Notes: generated by a model not told the origin, from the letters alone. A DNA stretch of 64,000 nt from Dyella halodurans (GCF_026283925.1 NZ_JAPDPF010000006.1:186001-250000); one strand, 5' to 3'; numbered from the stretch's first letter, positions 18,190 to 27,694 are shown. Numbers and translations are program-made.

Positions 18190-20055
18190 ATGCGCCCGTT
18201 ACATGTTCTTGCCATCGGCGCCCTCGTGCTGCCACTGAGCGCCTTCGCCGCCGACCCGCATTCCTTTGCCCAGCCCGACCAGGTCCGCGTGACCCACCTG
18301 GACCTGGACCTGAAGATCGACTTCCCGCAGAAACAGCTGGACGGCAAGGCCACGCTGACGCTGGAGTGGAAGAATCCGAAGGCCACCTCGCTGGTGCTGG
18401 ACACGCGCGACCTGAAGATCGCCAGCATCGAAGGCATCGATGCCAAGGGCCACGCCAACGCGCTGAAGTTCGCCCTGGCCCCGCGCGACAAGGAGCTGGG
18501 CAGCAAGCTGACCATCGCCACGCCAACGCAGCCGGCCCAGGTGCGCATCGTCTATTCCACCGTACCGACCGCCTCGGGCCTGCAATGGCTGACGCCGGAA
18601 CAGACTGCCGACAAGAAGTTGCCCTTCATGTTCTCGCAGTCGGAATCCATCCACGCCCGCTCGTGGGTGCCGCTGCAGGATACGCCGGCGGTTCGCTTCA
18701 CCTACACCGCGAACGTGACCGCGCCGAAGGATGTGCGCGTGGTGATGAGCGCGATTAACGACGCCAACCATCCGCTCGATGGCAACTTCAGCTTCAACCA
18801 GCCGCACCCGATTCCGTCCTACCTGCTGGCGATTGCCGCTGGCGATATCGCGGCCAAGGAAACCGGCCCGCGCTCGGCCGTGTACGCCGAGCCCAGCGTG
18901 GTCGGCAAGGCGGCGAAGGAATTCGAAGACACCGAGAAGCTGATCGCCACTGCCGAGAAGCTCTACGGACCGTATGCCTGGGACCGCTACGACCTGCTGG
19001 TGCTGCCGCCGTCGTTCCCATTCGGCGGCATGGAAAACCCGAACATGACGTTTGCCACGCCGACCTTGCTGGTGGGCGACAAGAGCCTGGTCTCGGTGAT
19101 CTCGCATGAGCTGGCCCATTCGTGGTCGGGCAACCTGGTGACCAGCGCCGCCTGGCGCGACATCTGGCTCAACGAGGGCTTTACCACCTATGTGCAGGGC
19201 CGCATCACCGAGGCGGTCTACGGCAAGACCCTCGCGGACGAGGAGGCGCTGCTGTCGGCGCGCAACCTGCAGAAGACCATCGGCGCGATGCCGGCGAACG
19301 CGCAGCGCCTGGCGCCGGAACCGCGCGGCATCGGTGCCGACGATTCGCTGTCCGAGGTGCCCTACGACAAGGGTTCGTGGTTTCTGCGCACGCTGGAGCA
19401 GCGCTTCGGCCGCGAGACCTTCGATGAGTACCTGAAGGGCTACTTCAATCACTTCGCGTTCCAGAGCATCACCACCGAGCAGATGCTGGACTATCTGAAG
19501 GCCAACCTGTTCGACAAGAACCCGGGCAAGATGAGCTGGGACGAAGTGAAGGCCTGGGTCTACGACCCGGGTATTCCGAAGAACGCCCCGTTGCCGGATT
19601 CCCCGCGCTTCGACGCGATCGACAAGGAACGCGCCGCCTTCCTCGCCGGCACCCTGGCCGCCGACAAGCTCGACGCCAAGAGCTGGAACACGCAGGAGTG
19701 GATGTACTTCCTCGACGGCCTGCCGGACGTGGCGCCGCTCGACAAGCTCAAGCAGCTCGATGCCACCTGGCACCTTACCGGCACGCCGAACGCCGAGATC
19801 GGCATGCGCTGGTACAGCCACGCCATCGCCGCCGGCGACAAGGACGTGTGGAACGCTGCCGCCGAACACATGAGCCGCATCGGCCGCCTGTACCTGACCA
19901 TGCCGTTGTACAAGGCCTTCGCCAGGACGCCGGAAGGCCTCGCATTTGCCGAGCAGGTCTACGCCAAGGCCAAGTCGGGTTATCACCCGCTGACCCAGCA
20001 GGCGGTGCAAACCTTGTTCGCCAAGGCGAAGAAGGGCGACAAGACCGAGAAGTAA
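18190..20055 (+). CDS. M1 family zinc aminopeptidase, secreted
   Basis: A 621-aa protein with a signal peptide (ends SAFAA). The gluzincin site HELAH (H306, E307, H310) is followed 18 residues later by E329 in NEGF, the third zinc ligand. The GGMEN exopeptidase motif sits near residue 280. The order is an N-terminal beta domain, the catalytic domain and a C-terminal helical domain; the length is like leukotriene-A4-hydrolase-type M1 enzymes. It removes N-terminal residues from peptides in the periplasm. Start ATG 18190 was chosen for its signal peptide; the upstream in-frame extension runs into a repeat. Confidence 0.93.
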   Translation: MRPLHVLAIGALVLPLSAFAADPHSFAQPDQVRVTHLDLDLKIDFPQKQLDGKATLTLEWKNPKATSLVLDTRDLKIASIEGIDAKGHANALKFALAPRDKELGSKLTIATPTQPAQVRIVYSTVPTASGLQWLTPEQTADKKLPFMFSQSESIHARSWVPLQDTPAVRFTYTANVTAPKDVRVVMSAINDANHPLDGNFSFNQPHPIPSYLLAIAAGDIAAKETGPRSAVYAEPSVVGKAAKEFEDTEKLIATAEKLYGPYAWDRYDLLVLPPSFPFGGMENPNMTFATPTLLVGDKSLVSVISHELAHSWSGNLVTSAAWRDIWLNEGFTTYVQGRITEAVYGKTLADEEALLSARNLQKTIGAMPANAQRLAPEPRGIGADDSLSEVPYDKGSWFLRTLEQRFGRETFDEYLKGYFNHFAFQSITTEQMLDYLKANLFDKNPGKMSWDEVKAWVYDPGIPKNAPLPDSPRFDAIDKERAAFLAGTLAADKLDAKSWNTQEWMYFLDGLPDVAPLDKLKQLDATWHLTGTPNAEIGMRWYSHAIAAGDKDVWNAAAEHMSRIGRLYLTMPLYKAFARTPEGLAFAEQVYAKAKSGYHPLTQQAVQTLFAKAKKGDKTEK

Positions 20056-20062
20056 GACCTGC

Positions 20063-20090
20063 GCCCGCCTCCTTGCAAAAGGAGGCGGGC
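20063..20090. other. Strong hairpin after the M1 aminopeptidase
   Basis: GCCCGCCTCCTT (20063-20074) and AAGGAGGCGGGC (20079-20090) form a perfect 12-bp stem with a GCAA tetraloop. No T-tract follows, so it may stabilise the mRNA end or attenuate read-through rather than terminate alone. Confidence 0.6.
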
Positions 20091-20135
20091 GACGCCATCG
20101 ATTGTCGCGCCCTTCAACGTCCAGCGAGCAGCCCC

Positions 20136-21140
20136 ATGACGCCACCTACCCCGCCCACGCAGGCCCCGGCCTCCACGCGCCCCTTGTGGCAGCGCCTGGC
20201 GCTGCGCCGCCTGAAGTTCCTGGCCTTTGTCGCCGTGCTGCTGGCGGTGGGGCTGGGCGGCTCCTACCTGTTCGCGCCGCAATGGCTGATGACGGCCGAG
20301 ATCAAGCGTCAGGCCATGTCGGCCCACGTCGAGGAGCACTCGGTGCAGGTGGGCGACACCCACTGGGTGTACTTCGAAGGCGGCCAGGGCCCCACCCTGT
20401 TGCTGCTGCATGGCTTTGCCGCCACCAAGGAAGTGTGGCTCAAGCAGGCCGAACTGCTGACGCCGCATTTCCACGTGATTGCGCCGGACCTGCCGGGCTG
20501 GGGCGAATCCAGCCGCGTTGACGGCGCCAGCTACAACATCGATGCCCAAGCCTCCCGTTTGCAGGCCTTCGTCGAAGCGCTGCACTTGCCGCGCTTCGTG
20601 CTGATCGGCCACTCCATGGGTGGTGCGATCGCCGGTGTGTATGCGGCCGAGCACCCGGAGCATGTGGCCGAGCTGGCCTTGCTCAGTTCGTTTGGCCTCA
20701 AGACCAACGAGAACGACTTCTCGCGCGCGGCCATGGCCGGCAAGAATCCGTTCGTGTTTGACGATCGCGCCGGCTTCGAACGCGCCACCGCGTTGGCCTT
20801 CGTCACACCGCCCTCGATGCCGGGCCGTTTCGTCGATGTATTGGTCCAGCGCAACCAGGCCAACCGCGCCTTCATCGAACACACCTTCAACGAATTGCGC
20901 GAACCCTCGCAATACCTGTCCCTGCAGAATCGTCTCGACCAGCTGACCATGCCGGTGCTGGGCCTGTGGTGCCACGACGACAAGATCGTCGATATCTCCG
21001 CCCTCGACAGCCTGCGCAACGGCCTCAAGAACGCCAGCGCCATCAGCACCAGCGTGCTGAGCGGCTGCAACCACATGCCGATCTTGGAGAAGCCGGAAGA
21101 GACCGCGCGGATCCTGACTGCGTTTGCGCTATCGCATTGA
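20136..21140 (+). CDS. Membrane-anchored alpha/beta hydrolase
   Basis: A 334-aa protein with one N-terminal transmembrane anchor (about residues 26-47) and a periplasmic alpha/beta-hydrolase domain. LLLHGF forms the oxyanion region, GHSMGG carries nucleophile Ser160, and a C-terminal GCNHMPILE supplies the His. The general acid is likely Asp in CHDDKIVD. Relatives are lipases or esterases of unknown substrate. ATG 20136 was chosen because it places the anchor at the N-terminus; the longer open frame overlaps the M1 gene. Confidence 0.85.
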   Translation: MTPPTPPTQAPASTRPLWQRLALRRLKFLAFVAVLLAVGLGGSYLFAPQWLMTAEIKRQAMSAHVEEHSVQVGDTHWVYFEGGQGPTLLLLHGFAATKEVWLKQAELLTPHFHVIAPDLPGWGESSRVDGASYNIDAQASRLQAFVEALHLPRFVLIGHSMGGAIAGVYAAEHPEHVAELALLSSFGLKTNENDFSRAAMAGKNPFVFDDRAGFERATALAFVTPPSMPGRFVDVLVQRNQANRAFIEHTFNELREPSQYLSLQNRLDQLTMPVLGLWCHDDKIVDISALDSLRNGLKNASAISTSVLSGCNHMPILEKPEETARILTAFALSH

Positions 21141-21189
21141 GGACACCAGGCCGGCGGCCGTAGGCAGCCTGCCCCTGCCGCCCTTGGCC

Positions 21190-21211
21190 CCGGCGCCCCG
21201 TGTGGCGCCGG
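21190..21211. other. GC-rich hairpin before the cupredoxin gene
   Basis: CCGGCGCC (21190-21197) and GGCGCCGG (21204-21211) pair around CCGTGT. It lies between the hydrolase stop and the cupredoxin start and may end the hydrolase transcript; there is no T-tract. Confidence 0.4.
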
Positions 21212-21322
21212 CCGCCGCCACGCCACCCTCAAGACCGCCCCATCAGCCGATGGGATAGCCCCTGTGGTTGCAAACCCGCCGGGTGCTGTAGGCTAGCCTG
21301 CGGGGATACAGGGGGAATATCG

Positions 21323-21994
21323 ATGCGTTGGCTACGCATGATAGTCATGGCCTTCGTGCTGCCGATCGCATGGCCGGCTGCCGCGAGCGATCTGACCGTG
21401 AAGGTGATCGGTGGCGACGGCAAGCCCGTTAGCGACGCCGTGCTCACGGTGACCCGCGATGACCCGGCGACGGACTCGGCCAAGCCCCCCTCGGATGAGC
21501 ATGCGGCTGCGGCCACCCGGATCATCGACCAGAAGAACGAGACCTTTCTGCCCTACGTCCAGGTGTTCCGGCCCGGCGACAGCGTGGTCTTCCGCAACAG
21601 CGACACCACGCGCCATCACCTCTACTCGTTCTCGCCGATCAAGTCGTTCGAGTTCGTGTTGCGGCCGGGCGAAAGCTCGCCGGCGCTGACCCTGGATCAC
21701 GCCGGCATCGCCGCGGTCGGCTGCAACATCCACGATCACATGATTACGTACCTGTACGTGTCCGATGCAGAGAGCATCGCCGTGTCCGGGCCCGATGGGC
21801 AGGTCACGTTGCCGCACCTCACGGCGGGTCACTACACCCTGCATCTATGGCATCCGCAGTTGCACCCTGGGCGCCCCGACATCGTCCGCGCCATCCGTAT
21901 CGACGGGAATGCGTCCCCGGAGCCCATCACCATGGCCTTGTCCTTGATCCCCGATCCGCGCCTGCAGATCGATCGCGAACACCTGGGATATTGA
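21323..21994 (+). CDS. Periplasmic cupredoxin-like protein (often annotated methylamine utilization protein)
   Basis: A 223-aa protein with a signal peptide ending PAAAS. A plastocyanin-like fold is suggested by VFRNSDTTRHHLYSF, which carries the first His ligand, and CNIHDHM, a C-x2-H-x2-M type-1 copper loop. It should bind copper and carry electrons in the periplasm. The C-terminal part is a beta domain (LPHLTAGHYTLHLWHP). GGGGGA lies before ATG 21323. The EAL sensor gene starts 8 bp after the stop, so the two form an operon and may act together. Confidence 0.8.
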   Translation: MRWLRMIVMAFVLPIAWPAAASDLTVKVIGGDGKPVSDAVLTVTRDDPATDSAKPPSDEHAAAATRIIDQKNETFLPYVQVFRPGDSVVFRNSDTTRHHLYSFSPIKSFEFVLRPGESSPALTLDHAGIAAVGCNIHDHMITYLYVSDAESIAVSGPDGQVTLPHLTAGHYTLHLWHPQLHPGRPDIVRAIRIDGNASPEPITMALSLIPDPRLQIDREHLGY

Positions 21995-22002
21995 CCGGCA
22001 AC

Positions 22003-24330
22003 ATGGCCATCATCGGATTCCGCATGCGCCTGGCCCTGTTCGTCGTGACGACGATCGTGGCCGTGCAGGCGTTGACGGCCGTGTTGGTTTCCGAGGTCAC
22101 CCACCGCCAGCTCGTCGCCGAAGGCAAGCGCCAGCTCACCGCATCGGCCGACGCCTTCGTCGATCAGCTGGACGATATGTCTGCCCGCGTGGCCGAAAGC
22201 GTGCAGATCCTCGCGCTCGATTACGCACTGCGCGCCGCCATCGCGCAGCACGACAAGGACACCGTATTCTCGGTGCTGCGCAATCACGGGCGGCGCGTGG
22301 GTGCCGCGCGCATGCTGATGATGGGCCTGGACGGGACCATTCAAGTGGACACGCTGGAGGGACCGTCTTCGCTACGGCGCTTCCCCTTTCCGGACCTGAT
22401 CGATCGCGCATTCAGCCAGCGCACGGCGGCCGTCGTGGCCTTGGACGGCAAGGCGTACTGGATGGTGGTGGTGCCGATTTACGCACCCCAGCCGGTGGCC
22501 CTGGTAGGCGCCGGCATCCCGATCGACGACGCCTTCCTGGCGCGCATGCAACATCTATCGGTGCTGCCCAAGGACATCGAACTGGTGGCGCGGACGCCGG
22601 CATCGCGATGGGATGTGGTCGCCCGCAGCGACTCACGCGTCGACCTGACGGGCAGCTTGTCATCCCTGACGCCCGAACCTGCGGTCGAAAAGGTCGGCCG
22701 GCACGAGTATCTGGTGCTGGCGCGCCCGCTAAGCCCGCTGCAGGAGAGCGCGCCGATCCAGGCGGTGATTGGCTATTCGCTTGATGATGCGCTGCGTCCC
22801 TACCATTCGGTGCTTTCGACCTGGCTCGGCCTGCTCGCCCTGGGCCTGGTGCTGGGCTTGCTCGGCGCCTGGCTGATCGCGCGTGGCGTGTCCCGGCCGA
22901 TCGAAGCGCTGGCGGCATCCGTGCGGCGTATCGAGCAGGGCGACTACAGCGCGCCAACGGCAGTCGAACGCCAGGACGAACTGGGCCAGCTGGCCACGGC
23001 GTTCTCCACCATGACGCAGTCGATTCGTCAGCGCGAGGACCGCATCCGCTTTCAGTCCCTGCACGATGCCACCACCGAACTGCCCAACCGTACCGCGGCG
23101 GAAGCATTCATCCAGCGCAGCCTGCAGGAACAGGACCAGGGCGCGCTGTTGATGGTCGGCCTCACCCGCATTCCCGAGATCATCAAGACCGTGGGGCATG
23201 CGCTGAGCGAGCGACTGATGCGCGATGCGGCCGAGCGCATCCGCCAGACCGCCACGGCAGGCTTCGCCGCACGTGCTTCCGATACCGCGTTTCTGATCTG
23301 GCTGCCGCATGCGGGCCGGGCCGAGGCCATAGCGCTGTCGCTCCACTTGCTCGAGGTGCTGAATAAGCCGTACCAGGAGCCCGACGTTTCAATCGATACG
23401 GTGCCGGCCGTGGGCATTGCGATGCATCCGGACCACGCCCGTGGCGCGAGCGAGCTGTTGCAACGGGCCGAGATCGCCTTGTTTGCCGCCCTGCGCGTGC
23501 CGCAAGCCGTAGCCTTCTACGATGCCGCCAGCGATCCGCATCGCCCCGAACGCCTGTCGCTGATGGGCGACCTGCGCGACGCCATCGAGCGCAACGAGGT
23601 GGTGCTGCACTATCAGCCGAAAATGAGCCTGCGCGAACAGGCCATCGACGGTGCCGAGGCGCTGATCCGTTGGCAGCATCCAAAGCTTGGCTTCGTGCCG
23701 CCAGATGCCTTCATTACGCTGGCCGAAGAAACCGGCAACATCCATCGCGTGACACGCTGGGTGCTGGCGACCGCGATATCGCAACTGCAGCGCTGGTCGT
23801 CGCAGGGGCTGAACTGGCATGTGGCGGTCAATCTGTCCGCGCGCGATCTGCACGATCTCGAGCTGCCGCGCCGCGTCGCCCATCTGCTCACCCTGCATAA
23901 GGTAAAGGTCGAGCAACTGCGACTGGAGATCACCGAAAGCGCGGTGATCGGCGAACCGGTGATCGCGATTCAGGTCCTGCGCGAGCTGGCCGATCTCGGC
24001 TTGCGCATCGCCATCGATGACTTTGGCGTGGGCCAGTCATCCCTTGCCTATCTGCGAAAGCTGCCGGTGCACGAATTGAAGATCGACAAGATGTTCGTGC
24101 AGGGGCTCGCCACGCATGCGGACGACCGGATGATCGTGCGCTCCATCGTGGAGCTCGCGCATCGCCTTGGTTATGGGGTTACCGCCGAAGGCGTCGAGGA
24201 TGCCGCGGCCCTGGCCTATCTGACCAAGATCGGTTGCGATCATGCGCAAGGTCATTTTCTTGCCCCGGCGCTCGACACCGACAGTTTTGAGAACTTCGCC
24301 ATCGGCTTCGAAGTCGGAGCTACGCAATGA
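22003..24330 (+). CDS. Membrane c-di-GMP phosphodiesterase with degenerate GGDEF
   Basis: A 775-aa protein with TM1 (about 8-30), a periplasmic sensory region of about 240 residues resembling a double-Cache domain, TM2 (about 273-294), HAMP, a GGDEF domain and an EAL domain. The GGDEF site reads ASDTAF (425-430), so cyclase activity should be lost. The EAL domain keeps EALIRW (552-557), NLSARD, EITES, IDDFG, LKIDK and AEGVED, so hydrolysis of c-di-GMP is expected. ATG 22003 directly precedes TM1. The partner cupredoxin upstream suggests a redox or copper input (inference). Confidence 0.9.
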   Translation: MAIIGFRMRLALFVVTTIVAVQALTAVLVSEVTHRQLVAEGKRQLTASADAFVDQLDDMSARVAESVQILALDYALRAAIAQHDKDTVFSVLRNHGRRVGAARMLMMGLDGTIQVDTLEGPSSLRRFPFPDLIDRAFSQRTAAVVALDGKAYWMVVVPIYAPQPVALVGAGIPIDDAFLARMQHLSVLPKDIELVARTPASRWDVVARSDSRVDLTGSLSSLTPEPAVEKVGRHEYLVLARPLSPLQESAPIQAVIGYSLDDALRPYHSVLSTWLGLLALGLVLGLLGAWLIARGVSRPIEALAASVRRIEQGDYSAPTAVERQDELGQLATAFSTMTQSIRQREDRIRFQSLHDATTELPNRTAAEAFIQRSLQEQDQGALLMVGLTRIPEIIKTVGHALSERLMRDAAERIRQTATAGFAARASDTAFLIWLPHAGRAEAIALSLHLLEVLNKPYQEPDVSIDTVPAVGIAMHPDHARGASELLQRAEIALFAALRVPQAVAFYDAASDPHRPERLSLMGDLRDAIERNEVVLHYQPKMSLREQAIDGAEALIRWQHPKLGFVPPDAFITLAEETGNIHRVTRWVLATAISQLQRWSSQGLNWHVAVNLSARDLHDLELPRRVAHLLTLHKVKVEQLRLEITESAVIGEPVIAIQVLRELADLGLRIAIDDFGVGQSSLAYLRKLPVHELKIDKMFVQGLATHADDRMIVRSIVELAHRLGYGVTAEGVEDAAALAYLTKIGCDHAQGHFLAPALDTDSFENFAIGFEVGATQ

Positions 24331-24446
24331 GGCGTGCGGTGGACCGTGCCTGCACGCACCCGGCATGGCGAGCACTTGGACCGCCGACCCGATTTGCCGA
24401 CACCCAGACGCCTTTGGGCGTTCGTTTGACCGATTGATCCAAACTC

Positions 24447-25217
24447 TTAGTCGGCAACGTCCGCAATCAGCCGGTCGAGTTCGGTCTTCAGCCAGGCGCC
24501 ATTGAGGCGCAGCCAGTCACGCTGTTCGCGCCAGTCAGGAAAAATGCCTTCCACCTGCACCCAGAAGCGCGGCGAATGGCTGCGCACTTTCAGGTGACAG
24601 AGCTCGTGGGCCAGCACGTAGCGAAGTGCAGCGGGCGGCGCCAGCGCCAGTGCGAGATCGAGATTGATGCGATCGCGCGTATCCAGGCTGCCCCACAGGC
24701 TCTTCATGGCGCGGATGCGCAAGGCGGTTGGTGCGAGACCGAGTTGCGGTACGTAGCCGGCAAGCCAGCGCGACACGTCGCGGCGCATTTGTGCTTCGAA
24801 GAAGGACGCGAGCAGGCCACGCGCCACCGGTACGGCGCGTGTGTGTGGACGTGGAATCACCAGGGTGATGGCACCTTCGCTGGCGTCGACGCGCGGGTAC
24901 GGACCTTCGGCCCAGTCCAGTTGCACGGTTTCGCCGCGCAAGGGAAATTCGGTGGGCACGCCGACGCGCAACGGTGGCAACGGCTTGACGATGAGATGCA
25001 GTTCATCGAGCTTGCGCTCGAGCCAGTCGGCGTGATGACGCAGGAAGGCCGACACCTGCGCGGGATGCGTGCCATGCGGATACGACAAACGCGCACCCTT
25101 CGGCGTCACGGTAAGACGCAAGCGGCGCGCACGCGGATGCGCGGCCTTGAGCACGCGGATCGTACTGCCGCTCGCGGTCGCCAGTTCCAGCCAATCGCCT
25201 TCAAGATGCTGCGTCAT
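24447..25217 (-). CDS. YgjP/SprT-type zinc metallopeptidase
   Basis: A 256-aa protein. The zinc motif HELCHL (H204, E205, H208) lies in the C-terminal third within YVLAHELCHLKVRSHSPRFW, the signature of the YgjP (DUF45/M48-like) family. No signal peptide or membrane segment is visible, so it is probably cytoplasmic. Function of the family is not settled. It is convergent with the EAL gene (116 bp between stops), and 218 bp of non-coding DNA with one palindrome separates it from rdgC upstream. Confidence 0.85.
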   Translation of the reverse strand: MTQHLEGDWLELATASGSTIRVLKAAHPRARRLRLTVTPKGARLSYPHGTHPAQVSAFLRHHADWLERKLDELHLIVKPLPPLRVGVPTEFPLRGETVQLDWAEGPYPRVDASEGAITLVIPRPHTRAVPVARGLLASFFEAQMRRDVSRWLAGYVPQLGLAPTALRIRAMKSLWGSLDTRDRINLDLALALAPPAALRYVLAHELCHLKVRSHSPRFWVQVEGIFPDWREQRDWLRLNGAWLKTELDRLIADVAD

Positions 25218-25392
25218 GTCCCGCCTGCCCTGCTGCTACCTGGCGTCCCGGCCGCTAGTGTCCCCTAGCTGATGTGGGGGAAGCATGCAGGCTTCGCAAG
25301 ACGGGCCCATGACCGGACCGGCGGCCGCACGGCAGCTTCCGCGCGGAACGATGGCGATAAATTCAACAAGAATAATGACTTACCCACAACCA

Positions 25393-25412
25393 ACCGCCCC
25401 GGCCGGGGCGGT
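25393..25412. other. Perfect 20-bp GC-rich palindrome downstream of rdgC
   Basis: ACCGCCCCGG and CCGGGGCGGT abut, forming a perfect palindrome in the 218-bp gap between rdgC and the YgjP-type gene. No T-tract is attached on the minus strand. It may be a hairpin end or a protein site; nothing else is evident in this gap. Confidence 0.4.
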
Positions 25413-25435
25413 ATCCGGGCTAACACCGGGTCCGC

Positions 25436-26353
25436 TCAGCCTTCGGCCGGGCGCGGCAGGCCAAACCACTCCTCCAGCTTGCCCAGCAGGCGCTCCAGCT
25501 CCAGGGTAAGCAGGGCAAAGCTGGCGTCAGCCTCGGCGGCGGCGTCCTGGTGGCTGTCGCCCATCTCGTCCAGGACCACGTCGAGGAACTTCAGCTTGCG
25601 CACGATCAGGTCCTCGCCGAGCACGAAGCTCATGCGCTCATCGAAGATGAGACCCAGCTGGAAGACCTGCTTGCCGTTGCGCAGGTGCTCCTTCACTTCC
25701 TCGCTGTCCAGGTCCTGGCGGCGGCACTTGGCGATGGCGCCGGTGGCGGTGGCCGGATCGCGCAGCTCCACTTCGTCTCCCAGGCTCAGGCCAGCCGGCA
25801 GATTGCCGTTGGCCAGCCAGTCGGTCATCAGCACGCGCGGGCCTTCCTCTGGCGCCAGCGGCACGGCAGGGAAGCTGCCCAGGGCCTCACGAATCTGGGT
25901 CAAGGCGTTCTCGGCCGACTTGCGACTGGACGTATCCAGTACCAACCAGCCGTGCTTCCGGTCGACATAGGCCTTCATGCGCGAGCTGCGGATAAAGGCG
26001 CGCGGCACCAGATCGTTGAGCACGTCCTCCTTGAGGCGCTTGCGCTCACGACCACCCACCTTACGGCCTTCTTCTTCGGCGATCTTCTGCACACGGCGAT
26101 GAAGTTCGTCGTTTATCACCGAGCTTGGCAGCAGCTTGTCCTCGCTGCCCACGGTCACCATGGTGCAGGCGTTGACCACGTGGGTCAGCGCCGCCTCTTC
26201 GCCGCGACCCACCGGCGGCACAAAGCCCTTGGTGCCCATTTCCAGCGGACCGCAGGGACGCAGGCGATGCTCGGGCAGCGCCTCGTCCAGGCGCTTCAGG
26301 TCTTCGGCAACGGCGGAGGAAAAGCGGAACAGCGTGAGGTTGCGAAAAAACAT
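25436..26353 (-). CDS. rdgC: Recombination-associated protein RdgC
   Basis: A 305-aa protein that begins MFFRNLTLFRF, the typical RdgC N-terminus, and matches the family's length. Further family-like segments are LRPCGPLEMGTKGFVPP and LPSSVINDEL. RdgC forms a ring dimer that binds double-stranded DNA and restrains RecA loading. It acts in the cytoplasm. A family A repeat lies directly upstream of its start, so its promoter must be close to the repeat. Confidence 0.95.
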   Translation of the reverse strand: MFFRNLTLFRFSSAVAEDLKRLDEALPEHRLRPCGPLEMGTKGFVPPVGRGEEAALTHVVNACTMVTVGSEDKLLPSSVINDELHRRVQKIAEEEGRKVGGRERKRLKEDVLNDLVPRAFIRSSRMKAYVDRKHGWLVLDTSSRKSAENALTQIREALGSFPAVPLAPEEGPRVLMTDWLANGNLPAGLSLGDEVELRDPATATGAIAKCRRQDLDSEEVKEHLRNGKQVFQLGLIFDERMSFVLGEDLIVRKLKFLDVVLDEMGDSHQDAAAEADASFALLTLELERLLGKLEEWFGLPRPAEG

Positions 26354-26374
26354 TCGGTATCCGTTCTTAGGCCA

Positions 26375-26483
26375 TCATCCCAGCGGTTCTTAACAGCCGA
26401 ATGGCTGGTCAAGCTGGGATCCAGCGTCTTTGGTCGTGCGCACAAGGCACTGGATCCCAGCCTTCGCTGGGATGACGGTGAGG
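26375..26483. repeat. REP-like repeat, family A copy 3 (left arm interrupted)
   Basis: The right arm CTGGATCCCAGCCTTCGCTG (from 26450), ending GGATGACGGTGAGG, matches copies 1 and 2. The left arm CATCCCAGCG (26375-26384) is split by about 26 nt before AGCTGGGATCCAG (26411-26423), so the copy is diverged. It lies between rdgC and the aminotransferase gene. Confidence 0.85.
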
Positions 26484-26494
26484 TAATTCGAGGC

Positions 26495-27694
26495 TCAGCG
26501 GCTAACGGCAGCGACGGCGTTCACCACCGTATCAAGGTTCGCCCGGTTCAACGCGGCCACGCAGATGCGCCCCGTACCGACGGCGTAGATGGCGTACTCC
26601 TCGCGCAGGCGATCGACCTGGGCCTTGCTCAGGCCCGAGTACGAGAACATGCCCGCCTGCTGCTGGATAAAGCCGTACTGCGGCTCGCCCGCCGCGGCCA
26701 GCTTCTCCACCATGCCGGCACGCATGCCGTGGATGCGCTCGCGCATCTCGCCCAGCTCCTGCTCCCACACCGCACGCAGCTCGGCGCTGTTGAGCACGCC
26801 GGCGACCAGGGCGCCGCCATGCGTGGCCGGGCTGGAATAGTTGGAGCGGATCGTACGCTTGACCAGCGACTGCACGCGCAACGCTTCCTCGCGGCCCTTG
26901 CCGACGATCGACAGCGCACCCACGCGCTCGCCATACAGCGAGAACGACTTGGAGTACGAGTTGGCCACCACGAACGACTCGATGCCCGACTCGGCGAACA
27001 GGCGCACGGCCATCGCATCGGTCTCGATGCCCTTGTCGAAGCCCTGGTAAGCCATGTCGATGAACGGCATCAGGCCACGCTCCTTCACCAGGGCGACCAC
27101 CTGCTTCCACTGCTCGAGGGTCGGGTCCACGCCGGTCGGGTTGTGGCAGCAGGCGTGCAGCAGCACGATGCTGCCCGGCTCCAGCTTGCCCAGGTCGGCC
27201 AGCATGCCGGCGAAGTCCAGGCCATGCGTCTCGGCGTCGTAATAGGCGTAATTGACCACCTCGAAGCCAGCCGAGCTGAACACCAGCCGATGGTTTTCCC
27301 AGCTCGGGTTGCTCAGGGCGACCTTCGCGTTCGGCAGCACATGCTTGAGCAGATCGGCGCCGATACGCAGCGCGCCGCTACCGCCAATGGTCTGCGAGGT
27401 GGCCACGCGACCGGCCGCCAGCAGCGGCGACTCCGCGCCAAACACCAGCTTCTGCGTCGCCTGGTTATAGGCCGGCATGCCGTCGATCGGCAGGTAGCCG
27501 CGGGGCTTGGCTTCCCGCGCCAGCGCCTGCTCGACATCGCGCACGGCGCGCATCACCGGGATACGGCCCTGTTCGTCGTAATAAATGCCCACGCCCAGGT
27601 TGACCTTACCCGGACGGGCGTCGGCCACATAGGCCTCGGAGAGTCCCAGGATCGGATCGCCCGGGATCATTTCAACGGATGCAAAAAGAGACAC
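26495..27694 (-). CDS. tyrB: Aromatic amino acid/aspartate aminotransferase
   Basis: A 399-aa PLP enzyme of class I. Landmarks are the N-terminal DPILGLSEAY, HACCHNPTGVDP and the PLP lysine motif NSYSKSFSLYGERVGAL near residue 250. It matches E. coli TyrB/AspC (about 397 aa). It transfers amino groups between aspartate, tyrosine or phenylalanine and 2-oxoglutarate. TyrB and AspC cannot be told apart safely by eye. The gene follows ttcA with a 30-bp gap and may share its transcript. Confidence 0.9.
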   Translation of the reverse strand: MSLFASVEMIPGDPILGLSEAYVADARPGKVNLGVGIYYDEQGRIPVMRAVRDVEQALAREAKPRGYLPIDGMPAYNQATQKLVFGAESPLLAAGRVATSQTIGGSGALRIGADLLKHVLPNAKVALSNPSWENHRLVFSSAGFEVVNYAYYDAETHGLDFAGMLADLGKLEPGSIVLLHACCHNPTGVDPTLEQWKQVVALVKERGLMPFIDMAYQGFDKGIETDAMAVRLFAESGIESFVVANSYSKSFSLYGERVGALSIVGKGREEALRVQSLVKRTIRSNYSSPATHGGALVAGVLNSAELRAVWEQELGEMRERIHGMRAGMVEKLAAAGEPQYGFIQQQAGMFSYSGLSKAQVDRLREEYAIYAVGTGRICVAALNRANLDTVVNAVAAVSR

